Part shown: positions 13,001-24,544 of the stretch, one piece after another | How the letters are laid out: each line of letters opens with the position of its first letter | Numbering within the stretch: the first letter of the stretch is position 1 | Source: Phoronis australis | Lineage: Eukaryota > Phoronida > Phoronidae | Assembly (NCBI GenBank): GCA_002633005.1 | Contig: NMRA01000074.1 | Span: forward strand, 897,097 to 961,096 | Length of the DNA: 64,000 nt | Reading direction: 5' to 3' | Position numbers and translations under genes: made by a program | Notes under the pieces: model-generated | Told to the model about the DNA's origin: nothing | Seen by the model: the letters and a program-made list of their open reading frames with translations, nothing else | Databases searched by the model: none

Positions 13001-16000
13001 AAAAGTCATAATTTCTCTTTAAAATTCAAATTTCCTCAATTATTTCCCAAAATATGTCTAGTCTTTGTGTTACAAATTAGTAAACGACATGGTCTGAAGC
13101 CTCAAAAAGTGCAAAAATCCATTGTAGGAACGCTTTAAACATAAGTATGCGAACAATAAGATTCATAAAAACAACTCGCAGATGTTATCCTATTAGTCCT
13201 TTAAAATCTCGATACACGCACGTACAAATGTACTTTGAATTCCACATTAGGTCCTAAGATGGCCTGTATCCAATATGCAAAAGATTGGGATTTTTCTAAT
13301 GACACTCATCAGAAGCAAGCGTTAAATTAATACATTTTATCACCTACATAATTATTTCTTGATAATTTAATTTACAATGGTGAGATCAACATCAAGGAAG
13401 CACTTAACAGTTGCTTACCATTCTTCTGTTTTTCAGCATCAGTGCACTCGGTGGGAAGCGGCGTCTGTCGTATACAGGTATGACCAGCTTCTCGGTCTCC
13501 CGTGCATGGGCCCAAGTCGGAGACTTTGATATTGTCCGGAACTCTCTTCGTTTGCGTACAATTGTAGGGATACAACGTCTTGTCGAGACAATAGTAATAT
13601 CGGCAGTCGTTATCAGTATCCCGGATGTGCTTCATGTTGGTGACATCATTGCAACCTGAAACAGTTCCGCAAATCTAGTTCTGGTAAGCAGAGAAGTTGC
13701 CGTACATGCGATTGTCAGGGGTGGATCAAGGATTTTGAGTTAGGGGGCCCAGGATAGAGTATTATCCAGGATTTTGCCCGTAAGATATTCGCAACCCCGA
13801 ACTACTAAGTGGAATCTGGAGAATTTTGCGGGGCATCAATGGCCCTCTTAGCCCCCCATCCGCCACTGAATGTATAGTGGCTATTAAGATTACTTGTGAT
13901 CCTAGGAGAATATTCAAATTTGGCTAAATTTCATATCTCAAAAATGGCTGCTTTGGTTAATATAATTTTTTGACACCATGCTTTGTTGCATCCTTCCCTG
14001 AAATGATTTTATTAATTTCTTTTTAAGAATCAAAAATAGAACGTTCATGACTTTATAAAAATTGAAGTAAAACAAAAATAAAACGAAACAAAATCTTAGA
14101 AATCAGAAACAGAATTTTTTGAAGTCTCATCTGATATCAAATAAAATGTGGATATGTTATTGAAACCGTTCCTTCGCTATCAACGTTCCCTTTGTTTTTT
14201 TGTTTAATTTCACTAAAACGTCATGATCACGTCACCAATTCCAAGGTAGATTGGTAAAAAGTCCACAGTCAAGTTCTACTGGCTTTCTAGTAAGTTTCAG
14301 AAAATATATCTTTGTTGTTTTGTAGATATTTCGCAAAATACATAAACTTGTCAGCAGGGTCCTACATGTACATAACCCTAAGGCTTGACGCACTTAAATG
14401 GGGAAACAGCACTTCTGTGAAATCTGTGAAACACGTTTTAAAAAAGTGGTCAATGATTTTCAGTAAATCTACTTGTTCTTTGTCTTCGCCAATTGCCTCA
14501 TCTAACTCGTCACGGAAAATAACTTTATTCGTCCAAATTTTAAAAATCAGCTATTTAGTGAACAAATGAAAATCAAACTAAAGCGCTTTAAGAGGCGGCA
14601 CTTATCGAACTCGAAAGAAAACCTTAGAAATGAAGTCACCGAAGAGAGTATCACTCAAGTCGACGACACTCATGATAAATAGATCTAGGCCTAGCTGATG
14701 ACACTGACGCTAAGAACAACGACAATGCACTCATGCCAACTTATTGACAATGACGTCACAGTACAACTAATGACAACAACACCACTCCCAGTGACAATGA
14801 CTCTGCTTTAATTCACAGAAGACTGATACCCGACTGCCGACGACGACAGCAACAGCAACTGAATGGCGGACGTGGCCATTGATCGTATTAATACCCGGCA
14901 GTTTGCGTACGACGTCCACAGCAACCCCTTTGCATAGACACCGGCGCAAAAGGCTAACCACTAGAACGTTACGTCACTGGCGAGCTGGGGAGACCATCCA
15001 CCCACCCACAGCCGCGACGTCATCTGTGTCATCGCACCCAAAGGATCATTCGATAACTAAAACGTCGATGCACAGGCAACGGAATGTATGGGCCGTTCTT
15101 TGGTAGGCCGGAATTCGTCAGAGAAATCACTGTCGACGAAATGCCGGCCACAGACACGGAGATGTTTTACGCCCTCACACTGGCTATTAACAGCGTACTT
15201 TTCATTCTTCACTACCACGAGCCACTTCCTAAGCATTTCGGGCTCTCGAGGAAGTCAAAAAATACGATATACCAGCTTTCTTCGCAGCTTCATAGTTCGG
15301 ACAAGCAAGAACGATGCGATGCAATATAAGGGCATTCACTCTGCAGATGAACCACTGACGTCGCTGCGCAGTTTCTCACCTTCCTCACAGGTTAACGCGA
15401 CACCTCTCGGTAAGATGAAGTCGACTGTATAAGAGGCGATGTGGATATAGATCGAGTAAGACGGTAAAAAGGCTAATTAAATCGAGTGGCGTTCTCCTTT
15501 AAGGCTAATTGTAATACATTTTTTTAAATATGCTGTTTAGACACATTGGCCTGCACATTCAGCAAAAATTGTTTCGGTTTCAAATAAACTCAATTTAGCA
15601 CAGTTCTTGCTTTTTAGTGAAAGAACGTCGGTTTGGAATCGGTGTTACCAACACGTATGGTTTTATGTGCAACCTGTCAATCAAATCAAATCAAATCTCC
15701 CGCCAATGCCCCCCCCTCACCACCACTGTGCAACTTACTGTTGTCTGCCAACCACACACTCTGCTTGTTAAACCTATTGTTTAAGGTATGGTCTCAAAAC
15801 TCCGAACACTTTTATTCATTATTATGTTAGACTGTGAAGGAAAATATGCAAGGGTGACGTTTGCGTGTAAACCAACAACAGGCAAGACAAGAATGCCCGC
15901 TTCAGTAGAAGTAAAACGTAGGTGGAACCCCAAAGCGACCAAAATGCCTGCAGCAGAAGTTTGCCCACCGAACGCGGTTTCGTTTGGATTAGGAACATCG

Positions 16001-17500
16001 CCGAGACTTCAGAAAAATAATAAAACTCTAACGAGTTAAACTCAAGTTCTTATCTTTGACAAAGAAATCGAGAAGAAAACGATGATCGTTTTCGACTGTT
16101 GACACAATTTTGCGCTTCTCAGCAATTGCTCCAGTGGTTGAGCACGGTTACAAACTTCGAACCCGTTATCTCGAGAAGAGTTCACTGAATTTCCTGACAA
16201 CTCAAAATCTTAAAGTAAGTACCGATATCAGATTTGTATTCCCTTCATTTTTCATGTTTTACTAAAAATCAACTGTCATGGTTTACTTAATCGTCATTTT
16301 TTATGTTTATTTAAAAATCAAGTGTAATGTTTTCCTTTTAAAAGTGCTTCCTAAACACTGAACGAATTCTTACATCTAAAATATTGGTTGCCAGTTATGA
16401 AAACGATTTTAGTTTGTTTTTATCAAAGTTTCAACACAAAAAGGTTGTTGTCAATTTCAGGAGTAGATTCGTGTCGACCCTAGCAGTGCTGTAGTGGTAA
16501 AATGAGAGATAAGTAGGCGCCTAAAGCCCGCCGTATCACCTTGAACACTGAACGTAACTTACGGTGGGTAGGCGCTACGTTTAAATGCCAAAAGGTGGTT
16601 GGCTGCACCTACGTGCGCCTACGACCCACTACAGCACTGGACCCTAGTTTCAGAAAATATACCGTTATGAGCTAACAGACGTTGCACACTTAGAAATTCA
16701 AGAAGACTGCAATTTAATTATGGTGCACGTGACAATATGTGACGCGCTTATCTTATTCACGTCAGGTTAGAACATAAACTCCTTCATAACAGTTTATGAA
16801 ACAAACGGCGATATCCCATTCCTTGGATTTGTTACATGTACCTATGCTTAAAAACGAACAAGAATACGGTTTTCAAAAATTCGCCGATACTTTGTGAGCT
16901 TTTTGGACTTAAGAGTGCGGCGCTTGCCAGATAATGTTTAATCAAACGATAAGTACAACTAATTTATGAAGAACAATGAACGTCGGTCGTTTTTACCTGA
17001 ACCACCAAACTAATTTGAAAAAATAAAATGTTTTAAATTTTTCAAAAATATTGATTTCATGTTGAAAGAGTCTTTCGCGAACATACTTTTTACTGAATTT
17101 GTTTGTGTTAAAATTCGTTTTATGGAGGTCTTGACTAAAATGAGAAGATGGGATCTTAGAAACAGCAATAAACTGGCTTTCTGTCAATGAACGAAATTGA
17201 CTTTAAATTGATTTTACAAAGCCAATCTCAACTTCTTCCTTGGTTCCTCGGCTTCGAATAAGCTGACACTTCGCCAATGCTACACATCATACTGAACGCA
17301 AGAGATGGTCCGCCATGACAAACCTCTGTGTCGCAAGCCCCGTAAGACACTAAAATCAAAACCTGTTTTTGTGAATGCCCAGCTCAGCGATTACACGGAA
17401 CATAGCTATACTTACACTTTATGGGCTTCATATCTGCTTGCGACATCCCGTATGACGCCGGAGCGAGAACTACACAAATTGTTATCAAAAGCGTGAACAT
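9889..17500 (-). CDS. Secreted cysteine-rich protein with a CBM14-like domain (4-5 exons)
   Basis: Exons in transcript order: 17500-17416, 13655-13419, 12905-12822, 10418-10287 and, less surely, 10019-9889. Each junction keeps frame, and all introns are phase 1 with GT-AG ends, the pattern expected for shuffled extracellular modules. The predicted product is about 222 residues. It has a signal peptide (1-18), a six-cysteine chitin-binding type-2-like module (C30, C46, C51, C61, C79, C89), an acidic tyrosine-rich linker (108-135), and a second cysteine-rich module starting KCYSCNC (C141-C175). A TATA box lies about 80 bp upstream of the ATG. It is probably extracellular and may bind chitin or another polysaccharide. 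That role is inferred from cysteine spacing only. The whole protein is not a family member I can name. The 3' end is the least certain part. Confidence 0.6.
10287..10418 (-). CDS. Exon 4: second cysteine-rich module
   Basis: Acceptor TTTTCAG and donor GTAAGC bound 132 bp encoding V-TAGKCYSCNCQLDGEGG through CNGFCFVRE. Cysteine pattern C-x2-C-x-C-x10-CC-x12-C-x3-C. The CYSC start and the TCNGFCF ending recall Ly6/uPAR or activin-receptor-type three-finger ectodomains. The C-x2-C-x-C start also recalls VWC modules. The fold cannot be settled by eye. It is phase 1 at both ends, like the other exons. Confidence 0.55.
10669..11330 (-). repeat. Dispersed palindrome-headed repeat, copy 1 (inverted)
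   Basis: The reverse complement aligns along its length with 26.0-26.88 kb. Shared blocks include CTCACTAGTGAGA, GCCATTTGACGC, AATTTATAAATT, CTAAGCTTCGACCGGGAAA, a TCGGAGGTCGTGACCTTTT-like block and ATAATCTATTTATACCACA. One end reads AATAAATATAGATTATACC, near-identical to the other copy's opposite end, so the element has terminal inverted repeats. This copy lacks about 115 bp containing the tRNA-like segment found in copy 2 and retains only half of the terminal palindrome. It lies between exons 3 and 4 of the cysteine-rich gene. A single N lies at 11306. Confidence 0.7.
11445..11580 (+). repeat. Dispersed repeat A, copy 1
   Basis: Matches 19984-20110 in the same orientation. Shared blocks are AATTTCCCGTCACAATA, ACTAACCG.AAACTGAAA, CGCCTCCTCTAGG, GTTGCGA and CTGTTGTCTA.AATCTATGA. 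No coding content. Confidence 0.65.
12822..12905 (-). CDS. Exon 3: acidic linker
   Basis: 84-bp symmetrical exon between acceptor TCACAG and donor GTAATA. It encodes D-LERELDEYYRDRYGDG-SEDYTKAIVET, an acidic tyrosine-rich segment without cysteines, probably a flexible linker or short helix between the two cysteine-rich modules. Frame and phase fit both neighbours. Confidence 0.55.
13419..13655 (-). CDS. Exon 2: chitin-binding type-2 (peritrophin-like) module
   Basis: Acceptor TTTCAG precedes 13655 and donor GTAAGC follows 13419. Cysteine spacing is C-x15-C-x4-C-x9-C-x17-C-x9-C, with the aromatic run CRYYYC and the LYPYNC turn. This is close to the CBM14/peritrophin-A pattern of six cysteines with aromatic residues around the central pair. 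A seventh cysteine (C99) and a basic tail end the exon. Both flanking introns are phase 1, so the exon is a self-contained, symmetrical module. Confidence 0.65.
13716..13868. mobile_element. Short hAT-like TIR element (non-autonomous)
   Basis: Starts CAGGGGTGGATCAAGG and ends with CATCCGCCACTG. The reverse complement of the right end (CAGTGGCGGATG) resembles the left end. G-rich and C-rich subterminal runs follow. It belongs with elements at 23885, 30303 and 63925 that share a TGGCGGAT terminus. No target duplication is obvious. Confidence 0.45.
14145..14240 (+). repeat. Dispersed repeat C, copy 1
   Basis: Contains an ATGTTATTGAAACCGTT-like block, then T-rich sequence and a CATGATCACGTCACC-like end. 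Similar blocks in the same order occur at about 39030-39127 and 52436-52531. It lies in intron 1 of the cysteine-rich gene. Confidence 0.45.
14863..15430 (+). pseudogene. GC-richer, coding-like segment with broken frames, unidentified
   Basis: From the ATG at 14863 a coding-looking stretch reads MADVAIDRINTRQFAYDVHS and then hits a stop. In another frame at about 15084-15329 an 81-residue stretch (MYGPFFGRPEFVREITVDEM onward) has balanced codon use. The two are separated by stops and frame changes. Base composition is higher in GC than the flanks. It may be a decayed retrocopy or pseudogene, or exons with an unresolved splice pattern. No family recognised. Confidence 0.25.
16476..16647. mobile_element. 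hAT-type MITE with perfect 8-bp target duplication
   Basis: The element at 16484-16639 (156 bp) has 14-bp perfect terminal inverted repeats CAGTGCTGTAGTGG / CCACTACAGCACTG, flanked on both sides by GACCCTAG (16476-16483 and 16640-16647). An 8-bp target duplication with CAG...CTG ends is the hAT signature. There is no coding capacity, so mobilisation would need an external transposase. A related copy is at 57048-57199. It lies in intron 1 of the cysteine-rich gene. Confidence 0.85.
17416..17500 (-). CDS. Exon 1: signal peptide
   Basis: ATG at 17500-17498 opens MFTLLITICVVLAPASYG, a textbook hydrophobic leader with small residues before the likely cleavage site, followed by MSQADMKPIK. The exon ends one base into a codon (T) before the donor GTAAGT at 17415. 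That base plus GT from the next exon makes Cys29. Confidence 0.65.
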
Positions 17501-17578
17501 TTCTGATGCTCTGGATTTCTCAGTGGTCGACACGAAGCAAATTCAAATTTAACACGGACTGTTGAAAGTAACACGCCT

Positions 17579-17586
17579 CTTTTATA
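17579..17586 (-). promoter_or_regulatory. TATA box of the secreted cysteine-rich gene
   Basis: On the minus strand the sequence reads TATAAAAG followed by AGGCG, a consensus TATA box, with its first base 86 bp before the ATG at 17500. Transcription would be expected to begin near 17555, giving a 5' UTR of about 55 nt. Confidence 0.55.
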
Positions 17587-17599
17587 AACGTTTCACAAC

Positions 17600-18498
17600 G
17601 GCGCCATGGAAACACTTGACGTTTTATTGGAATGCGCTCTCCCATCTACAACATTTGTTTCAAAAGTTATGATTGTTTTAAAATTCGCATTATGCAAACG
17701 TGCTCACAAAATCACAAGCTGACAGTTGTTTTGTATTCATTTAATATAACTGTTTCCCAATTGTTCGCGACAAGTGATTAGAAGCTATTTCTAATTAAAA
17801 CTATATTCAGCGACAACAACAATTAGCCTGAAACCAGTGTCACTAACCGTTCAAGGAATAAATTATAATTGTTTGTCTTAATGGCCGGCGTAGCAGCCAA
17901 GGAGTGCGGGGGTGGAATGATGCGTCTATGTCGGCCCTCTTCAAAGTAAAATGCCCCAAGATGGCCACTGATTTTAATCCCCATAGTCGCCAACAATGTC
18001 GTGTTTAGCTCGTGCCCTCCCGGTGAATATTTCTGGCTATGCCAGAGTGGTGTTTAAACTTTGGAAATTGTCGTACATGTAAGTCGTAATAATTGTTCCT
18101 GGATGAAAGTAACACGCGAAATAATTGTTCCTGGAGGAAACTATCACGCGAAACATTAAAGAAACAATTTAACCTTGCAAACTGTCGTTCGAATTCGTTG
18201 GTTTACCGAAACTCAGTGCGAGATCTCAGGATATTTAGTATCACGAGGGGGAGGCCGACCTTTACTCAGATATTAGCAAAAGTCCCAAAAAACTATCTGT
18301 GTTTTTTGCCCCTCCTCTTTATATTCCTTTTGCTGGAGCGCAGATGAGCTGCTTTGGGATGAGCTCAGCTCAAAGCTTTGTGGTGGTTACCTGCAGACAG
18401 CGAGTAAAATGCTCATTGACCTGCTGCTTACGTTCGCAGTAAACAGCGCAAATGTAAAACATGAGCAAACGAAAGGGATGTGTGTCTTGTGGTCAGGC
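17600..18498. other. Upstream region, no gene recognised
   Basis: Upstream flank of the cysteine-rich gene. A short direct repeat of 'taattgttcctgga' occurs at about 18090 and 18122. No other structure seen. Confidence 0.3.
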
Positions 18499-18768
18499 GA
18501 TGTAATAAATATTATGTTCATTCACTACTGAGTGTAAGATGTAATAAATATTATGTTCATTCACTACTGAGTGTAAGATGTAATAAATATTATGTTCATT
18601 CACTACTGAGTGTAAGATGTAATAAATATTATGTTCATTCACTACTGAGTGTAAGATGTAATAAATATTATGTTCATTCACTGAGTGTAAGATGTAATAA
18701 ATATTATGTTCATTCACTACTGAGTGTAAGATGTGATAAATATTATGTTCATTCACTACTGAGTGTAA
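18499..18768. repeat. Minisatellite, seven copies of a 39-bp unit
   Basis: The unit begins GATGTAATAAATATTATG and continues TTCATTCACTACTGAGTGTAA. There are seven nearly identical head-to-tail copies. One copy lacks 3 bp (CACTGAGT instead of CACTACTGAGT) and the last has GATGTGATAAA. The unit is divisible by three, so both strands read as open repeats (RCNKYYVHSLLSV on plus). These ORFs have no support as genes. Confidence 0.95.
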
Positions 18769-18779
18769 TTCGATAAACA

Positions 18780-19983
18780 CTTAGCTTGCCTGCATGCTGT
18801 TGGGGTCCACGTTGACCAAGTTAATGAACTCCAGTTAGTGAGATAGTTACTCACCCATCGCGAGGTAAAATCCTAAGCTAAAACTTCAATTTTTCTCAAG
18901 TCCTTTTCAAGAAAGGATATCCTAAGTTTGACCTAAAATTTTTACTTAAGTTTTGTCTCAATTTCGACTAACTTAACGGATGTGGAAGTTTCAAATTTTG
19001 AATGTTGAGTCATATCTTAGAATTAAGCAAAAAATGAATTTAAGCCAGTTTCTTAGAACAGGTCCCTGAAATGCCAACTTCGCTATCACTCCGCTGAGTT
19101 TGCGCCGAGCTTGAATGGCATTTGTCTGCATTTGTGTTCGTTTGTTTGCTCCGGTGTTAGTTCTTGCTGCTACGTGATTTATTGTTAATGAAAGTGTTTT
19201 GCAATTTCGCCCATTTTCAACTGACTTGCATCAAGTTCATATCCCTAGAGAGTCCGTTTTTACTTCTTGATGGCGTATGATTTTTCCAGATGCAAAAGAT
19301 AAGTTATTTAGTTCATAAACAATCATCATTTTTGCATACCTGACAGATTTAAAAAATACCATATAATTCTGAAAACCAAGAGTGTTACCAAATTGTGAAT
19401 AATATCAGGGTGTAATAAACTAGAATGGTTACACAAATGACTAGTTAAAAAGCAGGGAAATAATTTATACGATTGAAACGAGTTTTACCCAATAAAGACA
19501 AAGATTTTAGAGCACGGATCTCCCACAGTTGCTGTGAAGAATTTAGTCAGGCGTTCATCCATCCATCCATCATAATATATTATTTGAAACTTCGGTGCAA
19601 TTTGATACAAAAACATTTTTCAGGCAAAACGTGATTAACTACTGTAAATACTCCAACTACCTAACTGAAATTAGCATATAAAGGTGTTTGGTAAACAAAA
19701 ATGGGCAAACATCTATAATTGTGTAGCTTTGAAACGTACAGTGGATAGGCCATAACATGGGAAGCAGTGGAAGAAATATATTAGTGACCCTTATACATGT
19801 ACATGTAGTGTATGCTACCGCAAACAAGAAAAACTTGAACACCTTTTTATGTATTTTAAGTTACTAAAGAAAGTGGACTCTGGTAAATAACGATATTCAC
19901 GAAGAGTCAATGGTATTTAGAACACTTCCTGCGTAGCTGTCATTCGAAACAACTGGAGTGAAATTTGATACTTCCAGACAAAA
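18780..19983. other. Spacer containing one copy of dispersed repeat D
   Basis: No gene recognised. The segment 19071-19250 resembles 46797-46960 (ATGCCAAC, TTTGCGCCG, TTCGTTTGTTTGCTCCGGTGT-like, and CATTTTCAACTGACTTGCAT-like blocks). Confidence 0.35.
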
Positions 19984-20110
19984 AGCGAATTTCCCGTCAC
20001 AATACACTAACCGGAAACTGAAACAAATAATTTATTAAAGTGGCGCCTCCTCTAGGTTAGTACACAAGAAAATGTCTGAGTTGCGAGACTGTTGTCTACA
20101 ATCTATGATG
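19984..20110 (+). repeat. Dispersed repeat A, copy 2
   Basis: Second copy of the repeat at 11445-11580, same orientation, sharing the CCCGTCACAATA, CGCCTCCTCTAGG and CTGTTGTCTACAATCTATGA blocks. Confidence 0.65.
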
Positions 20111-20384
20111 TAAATCAGTTGTTTGATAATTGGACGGAACGCGTGTTTATAAAGGATTTTTCATGTGGCGAGTAACTGTTGTATGTTGTGAGTACAAGAC
20201 AGTTTAAACCTGGTAAGCGTTTGATAACCCCATCATTAAAGATGCATGTACATGTATGAGATCGAGTCGGAGCTCCGTCGTAATCTCGAGTTTGCCGCTC
20301 GAATCTCAGGATCATCCAATATAAACCTGGACTGGAATTCCATTTACGTAAATAATATAAAGATCATACGCGCACCCAGCCTTT

Positions 20385-20565
20385 AGATTGTTGGGCTCGA
20401 ATTTCTGACCAAGTGCACCTCTTGCGTCTGCGCCTTTTTAGTGGACTGTTGTCTTACTTCCTGGGACTTTTTGTTTCTCTGATGCGGACCTTTTTGCCTA
20501 ATTCACAAAATGGGGGGATCCTTTGAGCCTCCCGAGCCCCCCGAGCCCCCCCTGGGTGAGCGCAT
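20385..20565 (+). repeat. Dispersed repeat E, copy 1
   Basis: Contains GGGCTCGAATTTCTGA, GCGCCTTTTTAGTGGACT, CTTCCTGGGACTTTTTGTTT and a C-rich GAGCCCCCC tail. The reverse complement of 54890-55110 carries the same blocks in the same order. Confidence 0.5.
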
Positions 20566-23500
20566 GCAATCACGTTTATCTTGAGTTCGTATTACTGAAG
20601 CCGGTAGAATTATTGAACGTGTTGAAAAAGAACTTGGTGTTTAACCTCGAGTTCGGAGGTTGAACACCTGGCCCACACAAAACACCACCTCCGTGATTAC
20701 CTATACATATCATTTTAGTTTTAAAACGTTTGTCAATTTTATGGCGACAAGAAAGCATACTTTTTGTTACTTTGACTTTTACATGTCGGGATCGGCGTGC
20801 TGCAGCCGTCTCCACCTTTATGAATACCGATCATTCATTTATAGCCGGCTGCAATACTTTAAAGTTATCAAAAGACCACGAGGGTGGACTCTGGCTCCAA
20901 CAGGCTAGTTTTAGCCCTTAATTGTCCATAACAGCGAGGACAAATGAGCAGCGCTTATGGAGACGCGCAATGAAACAAAATGTTCTGCAAAGTTAATTTA
21001 CCACTTACAATTTATATGGTGATATATAAGTGTTGGTCAAAGGCCCGTAATCTTCAGATTTAAATGCAACCAAGCCAAGTTTCTCAGGCTCTCTCCCACC
21101 AAGCTGTTCATTAATTTACGTTTAAAATAATTCTAACTTCAAGACGTCAATCCATTTGAATTGCCCATCCAGCTTTCCCTTATTAATCCAAAAGTAGTCT
21201 TACTTAACTATGCGATACTGTACAACATACGTTTGACGGGCATCTAGCCGAGTGTGTAGTTCATCGTTTGCGTCGCGTATAAATATGAACAAGTGATCGC
21301 TTTATATTTAGGTGCTGAACGGAGCAAGGGTTTATGTGTACCATTTCTGTTCAGGATATCGTTTGTTCAAAGTGTAGCATATTTTGCATGTTTCCTGGTG
21401 TTGGTGGAAGCATATGAGGCTCTATGAGTACAGATGTAGTTTCCAAACGAGGTAAAACCACTTTGCGACAGCCGTAGTCAGTGTGTAGCTTAATGCGAAA
21501 CCAAAATTAAGTAGTTTCTGTGTGAAAATTCCTAAATAAAGGTCCATTTTTCCAAAATACACTGCAATACGTTTTGTCAGAAAACGTGTGGCAGAGAAAC
21601 GTCCTTCCGTTGGGACCCATCTTGACGGTGCTGACTAGAGAAGATAACGCGTATATTTTTCATTTATGTATTATAATACTCCTTTATCAGTATATTTAGC
21701 ACGGGAAGCCTATAAATTTTTCGACTGCGGCCACAGACTTATTACTGCGGCCGCAGACTTACGAAGAAACATAATACATTTTACCTCCCAACTTGACTTG
21801 TTCAACCTTAAAAGGATACCAAACCGGATTCGGCCAATTAACATATAACAAAACGTCTTTCCCATCCGGTTCTCTGGAACAAAATTTTGCTTTGTAACCC
21901 TCGACAACACTCAAAAGTTTGGAACACAATTTGAAAACTCCTGCCCGAAGTCTGCTAAACAGGCAAGCGTGACCTTAATTCACTTTAGGTGACTTACATG
22001 ACAACTCTAGGGAAAGACCACGCACCAAGAACAATAACATCCAATCTGTGACACAGTGACTATGAGTTTTAGTCGAGTCACGCTTCTATCATTCAAGTGG
22101 TACGACAACGATGTATTACTAGCGGGTGACAGGACGACTATTGGGTGTACTCTATCACCTTAACAGGGTTTAGTGTCCCTTTAAAATCAAGTGACCTTAA
22201 TGCAATCGATAAACTGGAACATGAACAATCAACAAAACGCATGCACAAATTAGCACGCATTTATCCCATTATCTCAACCTGGCGCGCCAATTTGTTATAC
22301 GGTAAACGACATTACCCTGAAACAATCTTATCACAAATACTCAGAAATTATGTTCATCCTCAGAGTGATCGCCAAGGACCTCAATCCGGATTTTCAAAGT
22401 ACACCCGGCCACGTGTCTTACCTCTTGCACGTGTTCTATAACGCCGTTAAAGGTAAAAGTGCGAAGTAGGCCTAGGTCTATCAAACACTCATAATAGCGC
22501 ACAGGACAACAACTTAAAAGAGCGCCCACAAAAGTAAATCTCTTGGGTAATGAGATTTCTTTCTCCTAGAACCACGCGGTAGGGCGTTTTCGCTAATATT
22601 GTTTTTTCTCACGCACTCGAGAATTCCTTTTTTACGAGCTTTACTTGATTCATACCCAACGCAAATTTGCTAACGCACTTCTTTTACCGTGTACCGCATA
22701 ATTGCGCTACTGTACATTATTGTGTTCAGTGTTACATGTACGTTGTGTCTTCAGTCAAAGTCTTTCATTGGCTATTTCACGTCCTTGAGATGTGTTAAGA
22801 AGGAAAACTGGCGACCTCTTCCCGTGGCAGTTGCATGTAAAGCATTTTAAGCGGTTACAAACCAACTCGAGACAACGGATACTACGGCCACTGTGTAGCG
22901 CTAGTGTTGACACTAACTTCATGTATGTGCGAATAATGCGCCTGTATAAGTGTTCTAACACACCAAGATGTCACTTACCGAATGTACGTTAATTTGGTCG
23001 ATTTACCAAATATTTTACCTGGCAAGTAACAGCCTCAGAAGACCTGGACCGACACCTTCACCCTCCGCGAAGAAGCCTTGGGACTGACAGCCACGCCAAA
23101 AGGAGGCAGCGCGAACGGCTCATGAGGAACATACCAGGTAGCATTCAACAACGCTAGGTGCCTCCCATGGACCTCACTAAAAACCAAGATTCGTAATATT
23201 ATGTGAGATACTGCCGTGTATTTTCAAAGAGAGCACGTGATTTTGGTTACATTTTCTTGTCGCGAGACAGCTGTTAAACTCTACAAAGATGTCATTTGAT
23301 TGTTTAAGGGCGACTGTATCCGTACCCAATAGCAGGTGGACCCAACCTTGCCGATGGTATAAAACTGACCTAAATCAATCGTCGCTAGCTCTCCTTATGA
23401 ACAGACGAGCGAAACTGACACTGCCACTATATATGTGACGCCAGTGCACGGTGGCAGTTGACACGTCCAGCGTTCAGACTCGGTGCAGAGTTCAACAGGT

Positions 23501-23884
23501 ACATCAACTTAGGATTCCTGCAATGCCTTAGATTTGACACAAAGCTCATTCTGTATTAGTTCTTCATAGTCTTTGGTCAATTTATAGTTACTCTTAAGTA
23601 ACCAACGTGATATTTGTGTCGTAGTTTTAATCTTTGTCACGTGATCTGGACTGTAGATTGTGATACAAGAAATGAACCGTATTTATCTGAACTCTTTTCC
23701 ACTTAACTTTCTGAATCTCTGGCGTCAAACTGGAGGTTATTTCAGGACACCACAGGAACTGGCATTTTGTATTTCCTCCAGACCAAGTCGTGACCTAAGG
23801 TTGAGTCAACTTGTCGATCGGACTGAAGAGAAAATTAACTGTCAGTAACTGTAACTGTAACTGTTGTTCCCTATCTCAGATATC

Positions 23885-24044
23885 GAGTGGCGGATTTAGA
23901 GGAGAGGAAAAGGCCGGACAAATGCACGCTTAAAAGTAAACCATATTCCATTTGGCAGTTAGGGGGTGCAAATTTCTGATGGGCAAAAACCTGGCTAATA
24001 CTCTGCCCCGCCCTCCCCCCTAACTCGAAATCCTCCTCCCCTGA
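23885..24044. mobile_element. Short hAT-like TIR element (degenerate)
   Basis: Left end GAGTGGCGGATTTAGAGGAG, right end AAATCCTCCTCCCCTGA, with complementary G-rich and C-rich subterminal blocks. Same terminus family as 13716, 30303 and 63925. No target duplication was identified. Confidence 0.35.
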
Positions 24045-24544
24045 TATCACTTCAAACCTGAGAAGGAAACTCGACAAGACCAGTTTTATTTAACTGCAGG
24101 TGGCCTAAACAAAACTTGATTTTGACAAAAAGTGCGGGATTAAAGCCACTTTAATTTGGCGTGTTGTGTTCAAATGTTGCATAATGACTAAATGAACCAG
24201 TGTTGCAATGGTCTTGATGTGTGGTTGTTCAACACAAGGAATACATCGGATTTCTGGGATATTAGTTTATTGTTACATGTACTTTCGAAGTTTTCCACGA
24301 ATCTATGTTTCGTATTAATACACAAAAGAACGTGATCGAGTTATCATAGGGTACATACATGTACATGTGTGCTGACAAAGAATTTTACAGCATTACATTT
24401 CTTGGTAATGAAGTATGCAGTGAGGTCACGACATATCAGTTTACAAAGACTCATGATTTGTTTCATGAAGTGGTTTACGACGTGAGATTGAAATTCGGTT
24501 TTACGCTCCACACTATTTCTGAAAGTATGTAACTTTCACTGGAG

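Noticed and set aside
18480-18780. 98- and 95-residue ORFs of 13-residue repeats on both strands
   Set aside because: They are a 39-bp minisatellite whose length is a multiple of three, open on both strands.
23030-23160. GC-rich patch bounded by CCTCAG and ACCAG|GTAGCA, possible exon
   Set aside because: Two frames look equally coding-like, no neighbouring exon with matching phase was found, and the product is unrecognised.
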